In this document: positions 6,808-14,133 of the stretch, in pieces
Position numbering within the stretch: the first letter of the stretch is position 1
Layout: the number at the start of each line of letters is the position of its first letter
DNA from: a virus
Strand: one strand, 5' to 3'
DNA: 64,000 bases
IMG/VR virus record: IMGVR_UViG_3300022538_000472
Coordinates: 1-64,000 of that record
Translations under genes and position numbers: made by a program
The notes under the pieces: model-generated
Told to the model about the DNA's origin: nothing
The model's input: only the letters and a program-made list of their open reading frames with translations
Databases searched by the model: none

Positions 6808-7791
6808 ATGCAAGAACGCATCTCAGGAATCTATATCATTGAGAACATCAGAGACGGAAAGATGTACATCGGATCAAGCAGCCACATTCCCCAGCGTATA
6901 TCGTCTCACAAAAGAAGCCTGCGCAGGGGAGACCACCAAAATAATCATCTCCAACGCGCATGGAATAAATATGGGAAGGAATCCTTTCGATTCAAGATAG
7001 TTGAGAGATGTCCAGTCGAAAAACTGATTGAGCAAGAACAATCTTGGCTAGACGCAGGAAATGGGAACCTCTATAACATAGCCATTGCTGCGGATGCACC
7101 GATGCGGGGACGCAAAATGCCAGAGGAAGGCAGAACAAGAATAAGTGAAGCCTTAACAGGCCACAAGCGGACTGAGAGAGAATGTCAGTTGATTAGAGAA
7201 CACGCTTCCAGAAACTATCCTGCTTTCATTCACAAATCAGGTGAAATAACTCCAGAAGGATGGAATCTTGAGAGGCTATGTAAAAGAAAAGGCTTGCATA
7301 CAGGCTCAATGTGGGATGTGGTACATGGTCATAATCATAAGACTCACAAAGGCTGGATGCTTTTCAAACAGGCAGTTAAGCAACCAGACGGAACTTGGGG
7401 AATCAAAAGAAAGATCCGTGCAGGTTCTTCCTATCCCTCATTCATTCATGTCTCAGGAGAAATTATCCCAGCAGGCAGCGACCTAGCCCAATTATGCCGC
7501 AAGATGAATCTAAGTCGGCCCCACATGATCTCAGTGAAAACCGGAAATCGCCCCCTCTGTCAAGGATGGATGCTGAAAAGCCAGGCAAAGCAATCAGCGG
7601 ATGGGACTTGGTTTGTAGAGCATGGCCTTGCTGGTCCCTACCCTAGTTTTGTCCACAAGGACGAAAGGATAATACCGGCAGGTATCAATATCTCCAGAAT
7701 GTGCCGTAAATATAACCTTAGTGTCGCACACATAATGCAGGTTGCAGGAGGAGAAAAGAAATCACACATGGGGTGGAGGTTGCTAGAATGA
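6808..7791 (+). CDS. GIY-YIG homing endonuclease
   Basis: The start at ATG 6808 gives an immediate GIY-YIG domain: GIYIIENIRDGKMYIGSS, then RISSHKRSLRRG, NNHLQRAWNKYGKESF and a conserved E in EQEQSWLDA. A NUMOD3-like segment (GRKMPEEGRTRISEALTGHK) follows. The C-terminal 190 residues hold three copies of a module of about 55 residues beginning YP(A/S)F(I/V)H and ending GW(M/R)L, probable DNA-reading units. It is a free-standing homing endonuclease with its own promoter and structured leader. It ends as ATGA with the next gene. Confidence 0.88.
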   Translation: MQERISGIYIIENIRDGKMYIGSSSHIPQRISSHKRSLRRGDHQNNHLQRAWNKYGKESFRFKIVERCPVEKLIEQEQSWLDAGNGNLYNIAIAADAPMRGRKMPEEGRTRISEALTGHKRTERECQLIREHASRNYPAFIHKSGEITPEGWNLERLCKRKGLHTGSMWDVVHGHNHKTHKGWMLFKQAVKQPDGTWGIKRKIRAGSSYPSFIHVSGEIIPAGSDLAQLCRKMNLSRPHMISVKTGNRPLCQGWMLKSQAKQSADGTWFVEHGLAGPYPSFVHKDERIIPAGINISRMCRKYNLSVAHIMQVAGGEKKSHMGWRLLE

Positions 7792-8528
7792 GTAGAAAAC
7801 TAACAAAAAGCAACTTCTATCTACCCGAACCACGGGCACCTGGTCGTGACGTTCGCGCCTGGATTCTAGTCTCCACCTCCTTTGTCATCGCGCTAGGCTT
7901 CTGTCTCTTTGCAGTACTCTCATATTCCTTTGAGGAAATGCAGAACATGCCAAGCCGCTTCCGCACTGACCTGGTTATCTACGGCGCATGGGCATTAGCA
8001 GTAGGCTGCGAATTCTCCACCCCTGTCGCCTGTTTTGAAATCTACCGTAAATTGGGAACCGAAGATCACTCACCGTGGGACTATGTCGCACTTAGCGCAA
8101 GTATCTTTTCAACACTAATGGTCTTATTCATTGCCACCTCCAATCTGTTAAATGTAGACGCAGAATGGCCTGAAATAGTCCGAACTTATGGACCAATTCT
8201 GCTAATCCTTGCCGCTGGAGCCGATGGGTACGCAACTTTTATCGAAACGGGTTTGTATTTGCGTCGATTTGACCGACGGTACAAGGAGTGGCAAGCAAAG
8301 TATAGAGAAGCAGCCACCTCTGCTGATTTGCTGGCGGCAGGTATCCCTGTACTGACACCAGTCCGTCCGTCCGCCAGCGATGAGGACACTCAAGAATTCT
8401 ACATCACGCGACCCCTCACCGACCTCGAACGGTTGCTTGCAGAAGGCAAGACACCAGAGCAGATCGCAGTGGCACTTGGGAAGCCACTACCAATAGTGCA
8501 TCAACTGATAACAGGAGAAGAGGAATGA
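7788..8528 (+). CDS. Four-helix membrane protein with C-terminal HTH-like motif
   Basis: The start ATG overlaps the endonuclease stop and has GGAGG nearby. About four hydrophobic segments are visible in residues 25-150 (WILVSTSFVIALGFCLFAVL, VIYGAWALAVG, VALSASIFSTLMVLFIA, ILLILAAGADGY). A cytoplasmic tail follows, ending in LLAEGKTPEQIAVALGKPLP, the same helical motif found at the end of the ATPase at 3617. The function of the membrane part is unknown; the shared tail may be a docking or DNA-binding module. Confidence 0.65.
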   Translation: MSRKLTKSNFYLPEPRAPGRDVRAWILVSTSFVIALGFCLFAVLSYSFEEMQNMPSRFRTDLVIYGAWALAVGCEFSTPVACFEIYRKLGTEDHSPWDYVALSASIFSTLMVLFIATSNLLNVDAEWPEIVRTYGPILLILAAGADGYATFIETGLYLRRFDRRYKEWQAKYREAATSADLLAAGIPVLTPVRPSASDEDTQEFYITRPLTDLERLLAEGKTPEQIAVALGKPLPIVHQLITGEEE

Positions 8529-8836
8529 ACCACATCAAAAGAGTGCAGGATTTAGGGACGCTAATCCTCGGCGCAGTGTTTGCGCCAGACTACGTGCGCT
8601 GCCAGGGGATAGCAGAATCCATAGCAGGTGAATATAAGTTCGCATGTGAAACACCGATGAAGTTGCGACGGTTCGCCATCGGCCTGCGGCGGTTGGCAGA
8701 TGCAGTGGATGAGCAGGCGGTACTGGTAGCAGAGGCACTGGCGGAGATTGAATGCGCTGAGCCAACGCCAGAGGAAGTGTTAGACCACAACAGGGTGCTC
8801 CTGCGCGGTGATGATGTGGACATAGAAGGATTTTAA
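8525..8836 (+). CDS. Hypothetical protein
   Basis: It begins at an ATGA overlap with the membrane protein. The product is 103 residues and mostly helical, with a basic centre (MKLRRFAIGLRRLADAVDEQ) and an acidic C-terminus. No recognised motif. The overlap places it in the same operon. Confidence 0.55.
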   Translation: MNHIKRVQDLGTLILGAVFAPDYVRCQGIAESIAGEYKFACETPMKLRRFAIGLRRLADAVDEQAVLVAEALAEIECAEPTPEEVLDHNRVLLRGDDVDIEGF

Positions 8837-8868
8837 GTCTCAGATAGTAATTTGACGGAGGAAGAAAA

Positions 8869-8982
8869 ATGGAAATGCTCGCCAAAGTGTTTGTGACAAC
8901 AGTTCTCGTAGTGTTGGGATATGTTCTGATCATGACTGTCGGATTGGCATTGATAGCAATGCTCATCAAAGTATTCGGCTGA
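8869..8982 (+). CDS. Mini membrane protein, 37 aa
   Basis: ACGGAGGAAG precedes the ATG at the right distance. The product is almost entirely hydrophobic (VFVTTVLVVLGYVLIMTVGL), one or two short membrane helices. Third in the series of tiny membrane genes of this operon. Confidence 0.5.
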   Translation: MEMLAKVFVTTVLVVLGYVLIMTVGLALIAMLIKVFG

Positions 8983-9003
8983 GAACATACACATGAGATA
9001 TTG

Positions 9004-9069
9004 ATGATAGTCATCGTCGCATTCGTGGCACTTTTTGCAGGTGGCGTTATCTGTGGCATTGTACACTAG
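9004..9069 (+). CDS. Tiny hydrophobic peptide (putative)
   Basis: ATG 9004 opens 21 codons of a single hydrophobic stretch (MIVIVAFVALFAGGVICGIV). There is no clear ribosome site. It lies between two better-supported mini membrane genes, the main reason for listing it. Confidence 0.25.
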   Translation: MIVIVAFVALFAGGVICGIVH

Positions 9070-9083
9070 ATAAGGAGGCAGAG

Positions 9084-9194
9084 ATGTTTGAATCACTGAT
9101 TCTAGCAGTGGCAATCCTGGTAGGCATAGCAGTGCTGGCGCGGATCTGGGTGCTGGTAGGACGCGATGACAACGAGTTGTTCGGGTCAGAATGA
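9084..9194 (+). CDS. Mini membrane protein, 36 aa
   Basis: TAAGGAGG lies seven bases before the ATG. A hydrophobic helix (LILAVAILVGIAVLARIWVLV) is followed by an acidic tail. Likely translated given the strong ribosome site; function unknown. Confidence 0.5.
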   Translation: MFESLILAVAILVGIAVLARIWVLVGRDDNELFGSE

Positions 9195-9221
9195 TGGGCA
9201 TTGCCAATTAAGGAGACAGAG

Positions 9222-9464
9222 ATGAGAGATATGGTAGAAAGACGCTACAAGGCAGATTGGACAAATACTGCCAATCGTAGACGGTACCGACAGGGCAGGC
9301 AGCGTATGCTGAGGAGGGGCTACCAGGCCATAAGTGCGGTGACTCATAGGCAACCACAGGACAGCTATCTGCGAACCATCCTTCGAATCATAACGTTTGG
9401 CCTCTTCACGCTGCTATGGCCGCCGAAGCCGGTGCTGGTGGTCACGTATAGGATGAGGGCTTGA
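9222..9464 (+). CDS. Small basic protein with C-terminal membrane helix
   Basis: The start at ATG 9222 is preferred because AAGGAGAC lies just upstream. The first 50 residues are very basic (RRRYRQGRQRMLRRG). A hydrophobic segment (ILRIITFGLFTLLW) follows. The TGA stop lies within the -35 hexamer of the next promoter, so its end may have been set by the insertion of that element. Confidence 0.55.
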   Translation: MRDMVERRYKADWTNTANRRRYRQGRQRMLRRGYQAISAVTHRQPQDSYLRTILRIITFGLFTLLWPPKPVLVVTYRMRA

Positions 9465-9488
9465 CTATTGAGTAAAGGATGGTATAAT
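9461..9488 (+). promoter_or_regulatory. Sigma70 promoter of primase leader
   Basis: TTGACT at 9461-9466, a 16-base spacer and a perfect TATAAT at 9483-9488 preceded by TGG (extended -10). It overlaps the end of the upstream gene and drives copy B of the structured leader. Confidence 0.8.
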
Positions 9489-9500
9489 GGCTTTGAATAC

Positions 9501-9671
9501 AAAACGGCCTTGGCAGGGCCAACGGTGGTAACAAAAGGAAGCACTGCTTATCGGTGCTTCTGGTCTAGCCCATGCCATCGGGATTCTGCCAGAAGAAGAC
9601 CAGGAGTACCGATAAGGAGTGCTTTTTTGTGTCTACATCAAAGCTACAGCGTCTTCAATGAGGCACCAACT
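9501..9671 (+). ncRNA. Pseudoknotted leader RNA, copy B
   Basis: S2 pairs 9539-9566 with 9597-9624: 28 positions with one mismatch and two GU pairs, followed by six T (9623-9628), an intrinsic-terminator shape. S1 pairs 9511-9519 with 9568-9577 (one bulge); its 3' arm lies in the S2 loop, giving the same pseudoknot order as copy A. AAGGAG at 9614-9619 lies in the S2 3' arm. It serves a GTG at 9629 that opens 10 codons (MSTSKLQRLQ), whose stop overlaps ATG 9658 (MRHQL), whose stop overlaps the primase ATG. This chain may couple translation into the primase. Confidence 0.65.
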
Positions 9672-11906
9672 ATGACAGAATTGCTTGATGCTGCTCTCTC
9701 CTATGCTCGTCGCGGATGGGCAGTGCTACCTGTACATACTCCTACTAAAGATGGTGGCTGTTCCTGTGGTAAGTCTACTTGCGATAGCCAGGGGAAACAT
9801 CCTAGAATAACAGAATGGCAAAAGCAGGCAACTACTGACGAAGCAACAATCCACAAGTGGTGGAAGCAATGGCCCAATGCCAATATCGGTATCAATCCTC
9901 GTAGTTCTAATCTCATTGTCATAGACATTGATCCTCGCAATGGCGGCGACGAAACTTGGCACAAACTCAAACAGCAGCACGGGTTAAACGACAATACCGT
10001 AATCAGTTTGACTGGCGGTGGTGGTATTCATCTATTGTACTCTGCCGATGGAATTGACCCAACGGGACTGAAGGTATCTTTGGGGCCAGGGGTTGACGTA
10101 CAACGGGGAGATAAACTCATTGTTGCTCCTCCCTCATTGCACAAAAGCAAGCATCGGTATGAGTGGGAGGTCTTAGGCCACCCCGATGATATGGAACCTC
10201 TTCGACTACATCCATCTCTCCTGAACCTACTCCTAAAGCCCAAGGGGCAGAAGCAAACAACAAAGCCTGTTGGAAGAGAAATACCAGAGGGAGATCGTGA
10301 TAATGAACTTGCTAGGCTTGCAGGGGGCATGCGCCGGAATGGGATGACTGAATCTGAACTACTGGTGGCATTATCGGAAGTCAACAAAAGATGCATCCCA
10401 CCTCTACCAGACAGTGATGTGAGACGAATTGCCCACAGCATAGCACGATATGACCCCGCTGAAAGCGCTGCGAGCGCCGATTCCAACTGTCCAGTACTAC
10501 CAGAATGTGCACATCTCACTCTGGCACAAGAGGCAGAGAGCCAAGAGGTTGGACACTGGCTCGACGAATATGTACAGTTTGCATCAGAAGCAAGTCCGAT
10601 GACTCCAGTATCTTTTCACATGGCGGCTGGGGTGTACGCTGGTGCATTGGCAATTGCCCGTCGCTTACATTTGTGCGTAAGTACTCGTATGAATACTATC
10701 TATCCTAATTTGTATTTGCTGTTTGTAGGACATTCAACCCGTCCCCGGAAGACAACCGCCCTGCGTGTACTACGTGGCGTTTTGCGCGAGGCTGACATGC
10801 GGCGATTCTTATTGGCCGACAGACAGACACCAGAGGCATTATCCTTGGACTTAACCACTGGAATACCTAGAACCCTCGACGAATGGACTCCAGAAATACA
10901 GTCCGAGTGGCTAGAGGAACGAGGCATCGCAGGTCAACGAGGATGGCTCCTAGAGGAAGCATCACACTTACTGGACAGTTTCAATCGAGACTACAGCAAG
11001 GGACTACTTCCACTTGTGCTTGACCTTTACGACTCCAGCGACATTGGCCCAACAGGTAACACTATCTCACGGGGACGTGAGGGGATAATGAAGCCTTACC
11101 TGACTGTCTTTGGGTGCACAACTTATGGCGCATTAGCAGAACATGCAGAGAAAACAGTGCACTGGCACAATGGTTTGTGGGCACGCTTCGCATTGATAGG
11201 AAGTGATGATACAGGGATATGGAAGTTCTGGCCACCCTCAATGAATTATCCTCCTGCTCTAATAAAACGCCTGCGGTTCCTTGCCTATGATCTCCTACCT
11301 ATGCCACAAGCGACAATTGAGACCAGCGAAGTGACAGACAACGATGGAGATTCGCGCACCTTGCGCGAAGTGATAGTTGATCCACCTTTAGTTAGTTCAG
11401 AAGTAGTCATCAGAAGAGCCGCCTGGGAGCAATGGGAGCAGTACTCGAAGGCTGTCGGATTCGATATGCTACCAGAAAAGAGTGGCGAGGTGTCAACTAG
11501 GCTCTATGCAAGTTATGGTCGTTTTGGCACAACACTAATCAAAGTCGCTATGATTCTGGCGGCTCTTGATGCCGACCGACTGCCAGTGACAGTAGAAGCA
11601 GCCCACACATATCGCGCCCAGGCCATTGTCGAGGGATGGCGTGCCAATCTTCACACTGTCCTAAGCAAGATGACCACAGTTAGCGCAGATGGAGTGGCCG
11701 AACATATTGTGGCAGTATTGGCACAAAAGGGGCGTGAGTGGACGATGAGGCGTGACCTGCTGCACGCAATTAGCAAGAGATGGTCAGATACAGAATCCAT
11801 CATAGATGACCTGGAGGCAGGAGGGGAAATAGAACGTAAAGAAAAGAAAGGTAAGCGAGGCCCTTCTACTGAGGAGTATAGATTGTGGGTGGAAGAATCA
11901 AAGTAA
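9672..11906 (+). CDS. Bifunctional primase-polymerase with helicase-like C-terminus
   Basis: ATG 9672 gives MTELLDAALSYARRGWAVLP, the classic prim-pol N-terminus. CSCG and C-containing segments (zinc site), GKHPRI, IGINPRSSNLIVIDIDPRNGG with the catalytic DxD, and GGGGIHLLY follow. A PriCT-1 segment lies near residues 210-260 (RDNELARLAGGMRRNGMTESEL). The C-terminal half resembles the DUF3987/YfjI helicase-like ATPases, with a poor Walker A (GHSTRPRKTT) and LLEEASHLLDSFNRDY. It should start phage DNA replication. Longer frames from 9468 run through the leader RNA and are not used. Confidence 0.85.
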   Translation: MTELLDAALSYARRGWAVLPVHTPTKDGGCSCGKSTCDSQGKHPRITEWQKQATTDEATIHKWWKQWPNANIGINPRSSNLIVIDIDPRNGGDETWHKLKQQHGLNDNTVISLTGGGGIHLLYSADGIDPTGLKVSLGPGVDVQRGDKLIVAPPSLHKSKHRYEWEVLGHPDDMEPLRLHPSLLNLLLKPKGQKQTTKPVGREIPEGDRDNELARLAGGMRRNGMTESELLVALSEVNKRCIPPLPDSDVRRIAHSIARYDPAESAASADSNCPVLPECAHLTLAQEAESQEVGHWLDEYVQFASEASPMTPVSFHMAAGVYAGALAIARRLHLCVSTRMNTIYPNLYLLFVGHSTRPRKTTALRVLRGVLREADMRRFLLADRQTPEALSLDLTTGIPRTLDEWTPEIQSEWLEERGIAGQRGWLLEEASHLLDSFNRDYSKGLLPLVLDLYDSSDIGPTGNTISRGREGIMKPYLTVFGCTTYGALAEHAEKTVHWHNGLWARFALIGSDDTGIWKFWPPSMNYPPALIKRLRFLAYDLLPMPQATIETSEVTDNDGDSRTLREVIVDPPLVSSEVVIRRAAWEQWEQYSKAVGFDMLPEKSGEVSTRLYASYGRFGTTLIKVAMILAALDADRLPVTVEAAHTYRAQAIVEGWRANLHTVLSKMTTVSADGVAEHIVAVLAQKGREWTMRRDLLHAISKRWSDTESIIDDLEAGGEIERKEKKGKRGPSTEEYRLWVEESK

Positions 11907-12115
11907 CTAAAAAACCGAATACTCATTACTTTGTCAAAAACACGTTTCCTATGTACTAATTATAAAAACTGTATACTTAATACTTATATAATAATATATA
12001 TTATATGTACTAGTTTATAACTAGTACGCCAAAACTGCCCCACAGGGATAGTAAAAGAGTATTTAGTTTTACAGGTTTCCAAGTGGTAAGAAGATGCAAC
12101 AAGGAACAACTTAAG
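11907..12115 (+). other. AT-rich intergenic region, possible replication origin
   Basis: No gene is visible. The stretch 11930-12020 is the most AT-rich seen in the window (runs such as atatataatatatattatat-like alternation). It contains a 9-base inverted repeat, GTACTAGTT at 12007-12015 and AACTAGTAC at 12019-12027. It lies just after the primase-polymerase. An AT-rich unwinding region with a palindrome next to replication genes is compatible with an origin; this is inference. Confidence 0.35.
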
Positions 12116-12187
12116 ATGACTTCAATTAAGGCAATCGAGACACACTATGATGGGGCTCTCTATCGCTCACGCACCCAGTGGATATGA
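12116..12187 (+). pseudogene. N-terminal remnant of an interrupted phage gene
   Basis: Twenty-three codons starting MTSIKAIETHYDGALYRSR match, in my recollection, the start of a widespread phage protein family (beginning like IKAIETxYxGxxFRSRxEARW). The frame is cut off at the operator/promoter of the following HNH cassette. The likely C-terminus of the same gene (AARQARFEHGQVG) is fused to the end of that endonuclease near 13090. The middle is missing. Confidence 0.5.
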
Positions 12188-12219
12188 CAAATGTCATATC
12201 AAATATATGACATTTGTCA
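12182..12219 (+). promoter_or_regulatory. Pair of palindromic operators
   Basis: Site 1 is ATATGACA-AA-TGTCATAT (12182-12199), perfect 8-base arms. Site 2 is ATATGACA-TT-TGTCA (12205-12219). Their centres are 23 bases apart, and they end directly before the putative -35 at 12221. This is the arrangement of a dimeric repressor or activator binding cooperatively. The XRE regulator at 13654 is one candidate binder. Confidence 0.6.
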
Positions 12220-12220
12220 C

Positions 12221-12249
12221 TTACAAAACTGCCCTCTCCATGATAAAAT
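12221..12249 (+). promoter_or_regulatory. Promoter of HNH cassette (extended -10)
   Basis: TGATAAAAT at 12241-12249 gives an extended -10 (TAAAAT). At 17 bases distance the -35 is poor (TTACAA at 12221-12226). The adjacent operators suggest that this weaker promoter is regulated. Confidence 0.5.
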
Positions 12250-12332
12250 GAGGCATCAAGGCCCGGCAAGGCTACGGGCGGGGACTTGTCCCCAATTCGC
12301 GCACCGAGTCGGGCTACCTTAAGGAGAGATAG
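12250..12332 (+). other. GC-rich structured leader
   Basis: It contains GGGGACTTGTCCCC (local hairpin), GCCCG/CGGGC pairs and an AAGG-CCCG segment that can pair with CGGGCTACCTT near the end, then AAGGAG as the ribosome site of the HNH gene. It is structured, but I cannot fit the S1/S2 pseudoknot of the other leaders. Confidence 0.4.
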
Positions 12333-13187
12333 ATGAATGTCATAGCACAGTACAAAAAAGATCACAACTTAACAATCAATGATATAGCCCAAACTATAGG
12401 TATATCATGTGCCACTGTAAAAAGTCATCTTTACGGTCATACAAGACCCAAGCCTAAAAACATTAAACGTTACTGCGAAAGTTTTGGTTTACGGCCTTAC
12501 GATGTATTTTCCATCTGTGACAAATCACACCCCCGTGATTTAATGGGACAACGTTTCAATAGACTGACTGTCATCGATTATCTAGGAAGCCAATACCAAA
12601 ATGGCCGATCTGGTACTTCCATCATGTGGCGCTGTCAATGCGACTGTGGCAATATAGTAGATATTCCCGCATCACATCTCATGACTGGTCACACTCAGAG
12701 TTGTGGATGTCTTGGGTTAAGCAAGTTGCTAGGTGGAGGACACAACAAACTTGATGAAGGACTAGCCGCTGCGCATGTACTTTTGTACAATTATCAGAAG
12801 TCAGCTCGGCAGCGAGGATACTCTTGGAAAATCGAGCCTCGACTATTCCTAGAACTTACGAGCAGCCATTGTCACTATTGCGGATGTGCACCCAGTCAAG
12901 TCCAAACTGCAAATGGAAAACGGAATTACAATGGGAATTATGTCTACAATGGCGTAGATCGAATAGACAACACCAAAGGCTACCAACCCGACAATGTAAG
13001 GCCCTGCTGTAAGCATTGCAATGTCGCCAAAGCCTCAATGACAGAGGATGATTTTTTTGATTGGATAAAGCGAGTATATTGTCACACCGCTGCCCGTCAA
13101 GCGCGTTTCGAGCACGGGCAGGTGGGAGCGCCAGGTGTGTGGAATCGAGTGGCGGAATCAAAGGAGGAATCGAATGACACAACTTGA
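12333..13187 (+). CDS. HNH homing endonuclease with HTH and zinc domains
   Basis: Ribosome site AAGGAGAG. An N-terminal helix-turn-helix (INDIAQTIGISCATVKSHL) is followed by an AP2-type linker (GQRFNRLTVIDYLG, WRCQCDCGN, TQSCGC). The HNH core is HCHYCGCAP ... GVDRIDNTKGYQPDNVRPCCKHCN. Base composition is lower in GC than the flanking genes. After residue 250 the sequence changes to HTAARQARFEHGQVG, which looks like the C-terminus of an unrelated phage protein, so the gene seems fused to a host remnant. Confidence 0.85.
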   Translation: MNVIAQYKKDHNLTINDIAQTIGISCATVKSHLYGHTRPKPKNIKRYCESFGLRPYDVFSICDKSHPRDLMGQRFNRLTVIDYLGSQYQNGRSGTSIMWRCQCDCGNIVDIPASHLMTGHTQSCGCLGLSKLLGGGHNKLDEGLAAAHVLLYNYQKSARQRGYSWKIEPRLFLELTSSHCHYCGCAPSQVQTANGKRNYNGNYVYNGVDRIDNTKGYQPDNVRPCCKHCNVAKASMTEDDFFDWIKRVYCHTAARQARFEHGQVGAPGVWNRVAESKEESNDTT

Positions 13188-13392
13188 CTTAGAAGCAATT
13201 GAGGCCCGCTGTGAGGCGGCGCGTCGGGAGGTTAACCGTTTGTGTCAGGGGGAAACATCGTGGACGATGAGTATACCGGTTCGAGAAGACGACACGGACA
13301 TCGTGTTGACGAACTCGTTTCGCGACATCCCCGCGCTGGTGATTGAGGTCGAGCAACTCAGGGAGCTCGTGAAGGAGAAGAAGAATGAGTGA
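13174..13392 (+). CDS. Small phage protein of EAD-like type
   Basis: The start is set at ATG 13174 because AAAGGAGG lies just upstream, inside the end of the HNH gene. The product (72 residues) has LDLEAIEARCEAA at the start and DIPALVIEVEQLRELVKE at the end, a pattern common in small phage ead/accessory proteins. It overlaps the next gene by eight bases. Confidence 0.6.
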   Translation: MTQLDLEAIEARCEAARREVNRLCQGETSWTMSIPVREDDTDIVLTNSFRDIPALVIEVEQLRELVKEKKNE

Positions 13393-13657
13393 GATCATAA
13401 TAATAGACTTGGATGAAGTCGAGTCTCTTTGCAGGCCAACCAGGGCTGAGCGGCTATCAACCGTAGTCCAGCGGCTACGAGAGGAACTGAGACAAATAAA
13501 AGCATCACTTGACCACGAGGTAGACAGCCGCGTGAGAGCGGAGCTTGAGGTCGAACAGCTGCAACGCGAACTTCACGACGAGCAAGTTCGGCGCGACGAA
13601 TGGGAGAAGATGTACGACCAGGCTTTGCTAGTCCACGGTGGCGATGAGGAGGCATGA
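13385..13657 (+). CDS. Coiled-coil hypothetical protein
   Basis: Ninety residues; the N-terminus IIIIDLDEVESL is followed by a continuous, charged helical region with leucine heptads (LREELRQIKASLDHEV). It overlaps both neighbours by a few bases, so it lies in one operon with the XRE regulator. Confidence 0.55.
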   Translation: MSEIIIIDLDEVESLCRPTRAERLSTVVQRLREELRQIKASLDHEVDSRVRAELEVEQLQRELHDEQVRRDEWEKMYDQALLVHGGDEEA

Positions 13658-14133
13658 CGGTGGACAGAATGAGTAACCTATTCGGCGATATAATCCGCAC
13701 ATACCGTGAACAACACGACCTGACACAACGACAGATAGCCGAGAGATTGCGATTGTCGCGTAATTACGTATCACAGATCGAACGCGGCCTGGCGGATAAT
13801 CTGTCGTTTGAGGTGGCATTGCGTATCTTGGGCCTGCCAGGAAAACCCCACGGCCAGATTTGGGTCACGTTGACGCGCCGCGTGATGGTAGACACCATGA
13901 TTGCTTCTGAGGTCGTGTGGCTGAACTCACAAGGCATTGTCACAGAAGGCTGTTGCGCCGGGCCACCGCCGACGGCGATGATCCTTCCGAGTAGTGTCAC
14001 GGCGGCCAGGCGATTGGGTTATGAACCCAAATATCTTGGACTTGGTTTATATGAGATAACGCTCAAATCTGAGGTGAAAGGAAATAGCGACAGAGGCAGA
14101 CTGGTTAAAGAATTGGCGGCGCTAGATGGGTGA
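13654..14133 (+). CDS. XRE-family regulator with C-terminal Cys domain
   Basis: Residues 10-62 form an XRE helix-turn-helix (IIRTYREQHDLTQRQIAERL, SRNYVSQIERG). The C-terminal part has VVWLNSQGIVTEGCCAGPPP and AARRLGY, similar to a small Cys-containing domain seen in other phage proteins. It may repress phage promoters; the palindromic operators at 12182 are possible targets. The start is an ATGA overlap with the previous gene. Confidence 0.75.
   Translation: MTVDRMSNLFGDIIRTYREQHDLTQRQIAERLRLSRNYVSQIERGLADNLSFEVALRILGLPGKPHGQIWVTLTRRVMVDTMIASEVVWLNSQGIVTEGCCAGPPPTAMILPSSVTAARRLGYEPKYLGLGLYEITLKSEVKGNSDRGRLVKELAALDG

Noticed and set aside
9468-9671. Extended N-terminus of the primase from 9468
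   Set aside because: It reads through a promoter and a strong hairpin; the prim-pol family begins at MTELLDAAL (9672).
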